Assembly: GCF_019774615.1 (NCBI RefSeq)
Contig: NZ_CP081496.1
Span: forward strand, 5,456,001 to 5,520,000
From: Streptomyces sp. BHT-5-2
GTDB lineage: Bacteria; Actinomycetota; Actinomycetes; Streptomycetales; Streptomycetaceae
DNA length: 64,000 nucleotides
Reading direction: 5' to 3'
In this document: piece after piece, positions 59,271 through 64,000 of the stretch
How positions within the stretch are numbered: position 1 is the stretch's first letter
How the letters are laid out: each line of letters opens with the position of its first letter
Translations under genes and position numbers: made by a program
Notes under the pieces: model-generated
The model's input: only the letters and a program-made list of their open reading frames with translations
Databases searched by the model: none
Told to the model about the DNA's origin: nothing

Positions 59271-61802
59271 ATGAGTGCCTCCCCGAGCAGCAACGGCCTC
59301 CCCGGAGACGGAGCCCTCGACCTCACCCGGACCGCCGTGGTGCTGGCCGATCGGACGGGAGTGGTGCGGGGCTGGACGGCCGGCGCCGAGCGGCTGCTCG
59401 GCCATCCGGTGTCCGCCGCCGTCGGCCGCCCGCTGGCGGAGCTGTTCGCGGCGGCGGACGCCCGGTCGGCGGTCGGGGAGCGGGTCTGGCGGGAGCGGTT
59501 CGCGGCGCAGGACGGCTGGAGCGGGCTGACGGCGGTGCGCGACCGCGCCGGCCGGCGGCTCGACCTGGAGGTCCGGGTGCTGCCGGTGCTGGCCGGCCGG
59601 GAGCCGTCCGCGCGCCTGGTGCTGGCCGCCGAGACGGCCCGTACGCCCTGGACGGGGGCGGGCCGGTCACTGCTGAACGGCATCCTCGGGATGTCCCCGA
59701 TCGGGGTGGCGATGCTCGACCGCGAGCTGCGGTACGTCTGGCTGAACGACACCCTGGAGCGGATGGGCGGCACCTCCCGCGCCGAGCGGCTGGGCAAACG
59801 GCTGGGCGAGGTGCTGCCGGGGCTGGCGGTGGAGTCCGTGGAGGCGGAGATGGGGCGGGTGCTGCGCACCGGAGTGCCCTCCCTCGGCTTCGAGTACCTC
59901 GGACACCCGGAGTCCGATCCGCAGCACGAGCACGCCTACTCGACGTCCTTCTTCCGGCTGCAGGACGAGACCGGCCAGGTGCTCGGCATCTGCTACATGG
60001 TCATCGACGTCACCGAGAGCTACCGCGCCCGGCAGCGGATGGCGCTGCTCAACCGCGCCGGTGAGCGGATCGGCGGTTCCCTGGACGTCTGGCAGACCGC
60101 CCAGGAACTGGCGGACGTGGCCGTTCCGGATCTCGCCGACTTCGTCACCGTCGACCTGCTCGACGCGATGCTCACCGGTGACGAGCCCGCGTCCGGACCG
60201 GTCGGGACCGCCGACCTGTTCACCATGCGCCGGGCCGGGCAGCGGTCGGTGCGGGAGGGCTGCCCGGAGGCGGTGGTGGAGATCGGGGAACGGACCGCCT
60301 ACCCGCCGTCGGCGCCGGTGGTGCTGAGCCTGACCGAGGGCGAGTCGGTGCTGATCCCGGACCTGGATCTGGAGCTGGCCGACTGGGCGGCCGACGACCC
60401 GGTGCGGACCGGGCAGTTGCGGGAGCTCGGCTTCCACTCGCTGATGGTGGTGCCGCTGCGGGCCCGGGGCAACTTCCTGGGCGCGGCGGCGTTCGCCCGC
60501 TGGCGCCCCACCGGCCCGTTCCAGCCCGACGACCTGGTCCTGGCCGAGGAGTTCGTCACCCGCGCGGCGATGTCCGTCGACAACGCCCGCCGGTACACCC
60601 GGGAGCACTCCGCGGCACTCACCCTGCAGCGCAGTCTGCTGCCGCGCGACCTGCCCGAGCAGAGCGCGGTGGAGGCGGCCTACCGCTATCTGCCCGCCGA
60701 CTCGCGGTCCGGGGTGGGCGGCGACTGGTTCGACGTGATCCCGCTGTCCGGGGCGCGGGTGGCGCTGGTGGTCGGCGACGTGGTCGGCCACGGGGTGCAC
60801 GCCGCGGCCACGATGGGCCGACTGCGGGCCGCCGTGCAGGCGCTGGCCGATCTGGACCTGTCCCCGGAGGAACTGCTGGCCCACCTGGACGACATGGTCA
60901 ACCGGGTCGCGCACGACGCGCACAGCGACGACGGGGTGGTGGGGGCGACCTGCCTGTACGCGGTCTACGACCCGGTGGCCTGCTGCTGCTCGATGGCCCG
61001 GGCCGGGCACCCCGCGCCGCTGCTGGTCGGGCCGGCGGGCGGCTGCCAGATGGTGGAACTGCCGACCGGACCGCCCCTGGGGCTGGGCGGGATGCCCTTC
61101 GAGTCCGTCGAACTGCCGCTGCCCGAGGGCAGCTTGCTGGCGCTCTACACCAACGGGCTGCTGCTGGGGAAGGCCCTCGACCCGGACGGCGGGATCAACC
61201 GGCTGCGGACCGCGCTGGCCGATCCGCAGGCCCCACTGGAGGAGCTGTGCGAGCGGGTCGTCGGCACCCTGCCCGGCCCCCGCCCGGTGGACGACGTGGC
61301 ACTGCTGCTGGCCCGCACCCGGGCCCTGCCGCAGGAGCAGTTGGCGACCTGGGACATCCCCGCGGACCCGTCGGCGGTCGGCGAGGCCCGCCGCACGGTC
61401 GTCGGCCAGCTCGCCCGATGGGGGCTGTCGGGGCTGGAGTTCTCCACCGAACTGATCGTCAGCGAGCTGGTCACCAACGCCATCCGGCACGCCTCCGGGC
61501 CGATCGGGCTGCGGATGATCCGGGCCGACACGCTGATCTGCGAGGTCTCCGACGGCAGCAGCACCGCACCGCATCTGCGGCACGCCCGGACGACCGACGA
61601 GGGCGGCCGGGGGCTCTTCCTGATCGCCGGGTACGCCCGGCGGTGGGGCGCCCGCCACACCCCGCAGGGCAAGTTCATCTGGGCCGAACTCCCGCTGGAA
61701 GCCGACCCCGACGCCCCGGCGGCGCCGGCGTTCGACGCGCTCGCCGAGGACCTCGACGGTCTCGGCGACCCGACGACACCGCTCCCCGACACCGGCCGGT
61801 GA
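59271..61802 (+). CDS. PAS-PAS-GAF-SpoIIE phosphatase with HATPase domain
   Basis: The 843-residue regulator carries two PAS-like domains (about 17-110 and 135-245), a GAF domain (about 262-430), a SpoIIE/PP2C phosphatase (about 450-650: GVGGDWFD, VVGDVVGHG, AGHPAPLLV) and a C-terminal RsbW-like HATPase (about 690-815: SELVTNAIRHA, GGRGLFLI). Such Streptomyces proteins act in partner-switching with anti-sigma and anti-anti-sigma factors. In the usual YTDG metal motif the aspartate is replaced: LYTNG, Asn628, so phosphatase activity may be altered. No cognate STAS-domain gene is adjacent. Confidence 0.9.
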   Translation: MSASPSSNGLPGDGALDLTRTAVVLADRTGVVRGWTAGAERLLGHPVSAAVGRPLAELFAAADARSAVGERVWRERFAAQDGWSGLTAVRDRAGRRLDLEVRVLPVLAGREPSARLVLAAETARTPWTGAGRSLLNGILGMSPIGVAMLDRELRYVWLNDTLERMGGTSRAERLGKRLGEVLPGLAVESVEAEMGRVLRTGVPSLGFEYLGHPESDPQHEHAYSTSFFRLQDETGQVLGICYMVIDVTESYRARQRMALLNRAGERIGGSLDVWQTAQELADVAVPDLADFVTVDLLDAMLTGDEPASGPVGTADLFTMRRAGQRSVREGCPEAVVEIGERTAYPPSAPVVLSLTEGESVLIPDLDLELADWAADDPVRTGQLRELGFHSLMVVPLRARGNFLGAAAFARWRPTGPFQPDDLVLAEEFVTRAAMSVDNARRYTREHSAALTLQRSLLPRDLPEQSAVEAAYRYLPADSRSGVGGDWFDVIPLSGARVALVVGDVVGHGVHAAATMGRLRAAVQALADLDLSPEELLAHLDDMVNRVAHDAHSDDGVVGATCLYAVYDPVACCCSMARAGHPAPLLVGPAGGCQMVELPTGPPLGLGGMPFESVELPLPEGSLLALYTNGLLLGKALDPDGGINRLRTALADPQAPLEELCERVVGTLPGPRPVDDVALLLARTRALPQEQLATWDIPADPSAVGEARRTVVGQLARWGLSGLEFSTELIVSELVTNAIRHASGPIGLRMIRADTLICEVSDGSSTAPHLRHARTTDEGGRGLFLIAGYARRWGARHTPQGKFIWAELPLEADPDAPAAPAFDALAEDLDGLGDPTTPLPDTGR

Positions 61803-62126
61803 GCGCGACCGCCCCCGCAGGACTCTCCCAACTCCCCTTCCCGGCAACGTTCCTGTGGCCCCGCTTAGCGGCTCCTTAAGAGGACCATAAGGATCCGCCC
61901 GAACCGCCTTCCGGGCTCAGATCCGCTGCTCAGGGCGGCTAGCGTCAGCTCCGCAAGGCGGGTTCGCGGGCCCGCCGGTGCCGTTCACCGGGGGCGGCAC
62001 CGGCGGGACCGACCCCCCACCCCGCCTGCCACCCCGGACGCGCGCGGCGCACCTCCCGCCCCTCGGTGCGCCGCGCGCCCCCCCCACACCCCCACCCCCC
62101 ACATCCGACGAAGGAGACCCCCCACG
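61803..62126 (+). promoter_or_regulatory. Upstream region of the LPMO gene
   Basis: No gene is seen in these 324 bases. They contain CCTTA (61874-61878) and TAAGG (61888-61892) as a loose inverted repeat in an A/T-richer patch that may be the promoter, then the strong hairpin at 62040-62078, then a C-rich run to the AAGGAG ribosome site. Confidence 0.5.
62040..62078 (+). other. 14-bp hairpin in the LPMO leader
   Basis: 62040-62053 pairs perfectly with 62065-62078, loop TCCCGCCCCTC. It is only 48 bases before the LPMO start, so it is either the terminator of the upstream phosphatase gene or part of the LPMO 5' leader. Confidence 0.6.
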
Positions 62127-63089
62127 ATGACCGCTGGACGCAAGGCCACCGTGTTCGCGCTGCTCGGCCTCGGCCCGCTGGCGCTCACCGCGCTCACCGC
62201 GACCCCGGCCGCCGCGCACGGGTCGATGACGAACCCGGTCAGCAGGGTCGCGGCCTGCTATGCGGAGGGCCCCGAACACCCCACCTCCGCCGCGTGCAAG
62301 GCCGCCGTACAGGTCGGCGGCGCCCAGGCGCTCTACGACTGGAACGCGGTCCGGGACGGCAACGCCGGCGGCAGGTCCAGGGAGCGGATCCCCGACGGCA
62401 AGCTGTGCAGCGCCGGCAACGACGAGTACAAGGGGCTCGACCTGGCGCGCGCGGACTGGCCGTCCACCCCGATGAAGGCCGGCAGGCACACCTTCCACTA
62501 CAAGGCGACCGCCCCGCACAAGGGCACGTTCGAGCTGTACCTCACCAAGGCCGGCTACGACCCGACGAAGCCGCTGAAGTGGTCCGATCTGGAGGCCACC
62601 CCGTTCGCGAAGGTGACGAACCCGACGCTGACCAAAGGCAGTTACGTCTTCGACGGCACGGTGCCCGCCCGGTCCGGCCGCCACCTGATCTACAGCATCT
62701 GGCAGCGCTCGGACAGCCCGGAAGCCTTCTACACCTGCTCCGACGTGGTCTTCGGCAAGGCCGGCGGCGGGGCCGTCGGCACGCCGACGGCGGCCGCGCC
62801 GACCGACCGGCAGATCGCGGCAGGCGCCGGCCGGTCCTCGATGGACATGAGCCACCACGACCACGCCATGGGCGCCGCCGCCCCCGGGCGAGGGGCCACG
62901 GGCGCGGATCCGGCCGCCGGCGGCGCGCACCCGGACGGCGCGTCGAAGCCGGTCGGCGGGAAGCGCCTGGCCGAGACCGGCGGCGACGGCTCCACCGCCC
63001 CGCTGGCCGTAGGGGGCGCCGCGGTGCTCGCGCTGGGCGCCGGCGTGCTGTTCGCGGCCGCCCGCCGCAAGGCCGCCCGGCAGGGCTGA
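62127..63089 (+). CDS. Cell-wall-anchored AA10 lytic polysaccharide monooxygenase
   Basis: After signal cleavage at AAA, the mature 290-residue protein begins with His31, which with His131 (TAPHKGT) forms the copper histidine brace of AA10 (CBM33) enzymes; AFYTCSD near 200-206 is also conserved. These copper enzymes oxidatively cleave chitin or cellulose. After the catalytic domain (to about 212) comes a linker with MDMSHHDHAM (239-248), then the sorting signal LAETG (281-285), a membrane segment and RRK, so it should be fixed to the wall by a class E sortase. AAGGAG precedes ATG 62127. Confidence 0.9.
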   Translation: MTAGRKATVFALLGLGPLALTALTATPAAAHGSMTNPVSRVAACYAEGPEHPTSAACKAAVQVGGAQALYDWNAVRDGNAGGRSRERIPDGKLCSAGNDEYKGLDLARADWPSTPMKAGRHTFHYKATAPHKGTFELYLTKAGYDPTKPLKWSDLEATPFAKVTNPTLTKGSYVFDGTVPARSGRHLIYSIWQRSDSPEAFYTCSDVVFGKAGGGAVGTPTAAAPTDRQIAAGAGRSSMDMSHHDHAMGAAAPGRGATGADPAAGGAHPDGASKPVGGKRLAETGGDGSTAPLAVGGAAVLALGAGVLFAAARRKAARQG

Positions 63090-63120
63090 GCCGCCCGCCG
63101 CTGCCGCCCGGCCGGTCCCG

Positions 63121-63588
63121 TCAGGACCGCTCGGGCGGCAGCGGCTCGACGATGTCGTTGGCGACGTGCTGGTAGATCACCGAGCTGCGGCAGTCGACGA
63201 CCTCGCGGCGCTTGAAGATCCGGTCCATCAGCAGGGCGTGCAGCCGGTCCACGTCCGGCACCGCGACATGCACCAGGAAGTCGTCGCCGCCGGCCACGAC
63301 GTAGACGTTGAGCACCTCGGGCAGGGAGGTCAGGAACGCCTTGAACCGCTCGATCACCTCGCGGTTCATGGGGCGGATGCGGACCGTGAGCAGCGCCTGC
63401 ACCGGGCGGTTGAGGGCGCGCAGGTCCACCGTCGCGCGGTAGCCGGTGATCACGCCGCGGGCGCGCAGCGCGCGGACCCGCTCCAGGCAGGTGGAGGGGG
63501 CGATGTCGAGCTTGCCGGCCAGTTCGCGGTTGGTCTGCCGTGCATCGCGCTGGAGTTCCCGGACAATCGCCGAATCAATGTCGTCCAT
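63121..63588 (-). CDS. Lrp/AsnC-family regulator
   Basis: The 155-residue protein has an N-terminal HTH (MDDIDSAIVRELQRDARQTN, IAPSTCLERVRALRARGVI) and a C-terminal RAM/AsnC ligand domain (LPEVLNVYVVAGGDDFLVHVAVPD). It probably senses an amino acid. It is divergent from a permease gene that starts 81 bp away, the classic Lrp-exporter arrangement. The start may be ATG 63588 or ATG 63597. Confidence 0.9.
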   Translation of the reverse strand: MDDIDSAIVRELQRDARQTNRELAGKLDIAPSTCLERVRALRARGVITGYRATVDLRALNRPVQALLTVRIRPMNREVIERFKAFLTSLPEVLNVYVVAGGDDFLVHVAVPDVDRLHALLMDRIFKRREVVDCRSSVIYQHVANDIVEPLPPERS

Positions 63589-63637
63589 GCCCCCCATGGT
63601 GCCCGTCGTCACCGAATTTTGTTCGGCAGCGCATCAA

Positions 63638-63643
63638 TATGAT
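63638..63643 (+). promoter_or_regulatory. Possible permease promoter -10
   Basis: TATGAT at 63638-63643 lies 26 bp before the permease GTG, in an A/T-rich gap that also contains CGAA-TTTTG-TTCG (63613-63625), a possible Lrp-type site. No good -35 is visible. Confidence 0.4.
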
Positions 63644-63669
63644 CAAAGTTACGGCTAGCGTCTGCGGCT

Positions 63670-64000
63670 GTGTCCGTACAAGAAACATCTCTCACTGCTT
63701 CCGCACGGCCGGATGTACGGCGGCTGGGTATCGGTGGCGGTACCGCGCTGTGCGCCGGCGCCGTCCTGGGCCCCGGTGTGCTGACGCTGCCGTCGCTGGC
63801 CGCCGCCGCGGCCGGCCCCGCCTCCCTGCTGGCCTGGGTCGTCCTGCTGGCCATGTGCGTCCCGGTGGCCGCGTCGTTCGCGGCGCTGGGCGCGCGGTTC
63901 CCCGACGGCGGGGGCGTGGCCACGTATGTGCACCGGGCGGTCGGGCCGCGGGCCGCGGCGGTGGTCGGGTGGTGGTTCTACGGGGCGGTGCCGCTCGGGG
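63670..64000 (+). CDS. Amino-acid permease (APC family), 3' part beyond the window
   Basis: From GTG 63670 the frame stays open to the end of the window (110 codons). It gives MSVQETSLTA, then GGGTALCAGAVLGPGVLTLP and further hydrophobic segments typical of APC-superfamily amino-acid transporters/exporters (YjeH-like). It is divergent from the Lrp gene and probably controlled by it. Only the first three or so membrane segments are present here. Confidence 0.75.
   Translation, partial: MSVQETSLTASARPDVRRLGIGGGTALCAGAVLGPGVLTLPSLAAAAAGPASLLAWVVLLAMCVPVAASFAALGARFPDGGGVATYVHRAVGPRAAAVVGWWFYGAVPLG

Overview
The window looks like a chromosomal stretch of a Streptomyces-like actinomycete. It is very GC-rich, with G/C in most third codon positions. 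GTG starts and 4-base stop/start overlaps are common. Family content fits: PAS-GAF-SpoIIE-HATPase phosphatases, a LAxTG-anchored AA10 monooxygenase, DUF397, YoaK, a three-disulfide SGNH esterase, and many TetR/MFS pairs. No rRNA, tRNA, CRISPR array or intact mobile element was recognised. All family names rest on reading motifs by eye; no database search was run.

Layout. 1-6 kb: a secreted/lipoprotein block around a 1353-residue multidomain exoprotein; two of its genes carry rare TTA codons. 6-15.4 kb: an MJ1316-2H RNA-end protein, HAD phosphatase, ABC-F ATPase with a structured leader, P450 with a divergent [2Fe-2S] protein, an orphan response regulator, and a coupled ArsR-MFS pair with 14-bp repeats upstream. 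15.7-19.1 kb: DMT permease, a frameshifted TetR, Nudix and metallo-beta-lactamase-fold enzymes. 19.3-25 kb: an acyl-CoA catabolism cluster (APH-like kinase, acyl-CoA dehydrogenase, TetR, acyl-CoA ligase, SDR) with two copies of a TetR-type operator. 25-36 kb: NamZ-like muramidase, MHS transporter, LysR, penicillin acylase, BKACE-like enzyme, amidase, lipoprotein. 36-46.3 kb: serine-recombinase remnant, soxR, then catabolic genes (MaoC, two acyl/aldehyde oxidation units, hmgA) under four TetR/GntR regulators with visible shared operators. 46-54.6 kb: MFS, an orphan type ISP specificity-like protein, SGNH esterase, subtilase, YoaK, AAA+ ATPase. 54.7-64 kb: ddaH, GntR, asnB, methyltransferase, SpoIIE-type phosphatase, LPMO, Lrp and a divergent amino-acid permease cut by the window end.

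How the genes may work together. The densest functional logic is in 19-25 kb and 37-45.5 kb. There, small CoA-thioester and aldehyde/aromatic oxidation units sit beside TetR/GntR regulators, and three distinct operator sequences each occur twice, so each regulator can be tentatively matched to targets. Secreted enzymes (esterases, subtilase, muramidase, acylase, LPMO) are scattered singly, mostly followed by strong hairpin terminators. No complete classical defence or biosynthetic cluster is visible. The least expected items are the MJ1316-2H protein, the stand-alone type ISP-like protein, the transglycosylase-SGNH fusion, and the paired operators.
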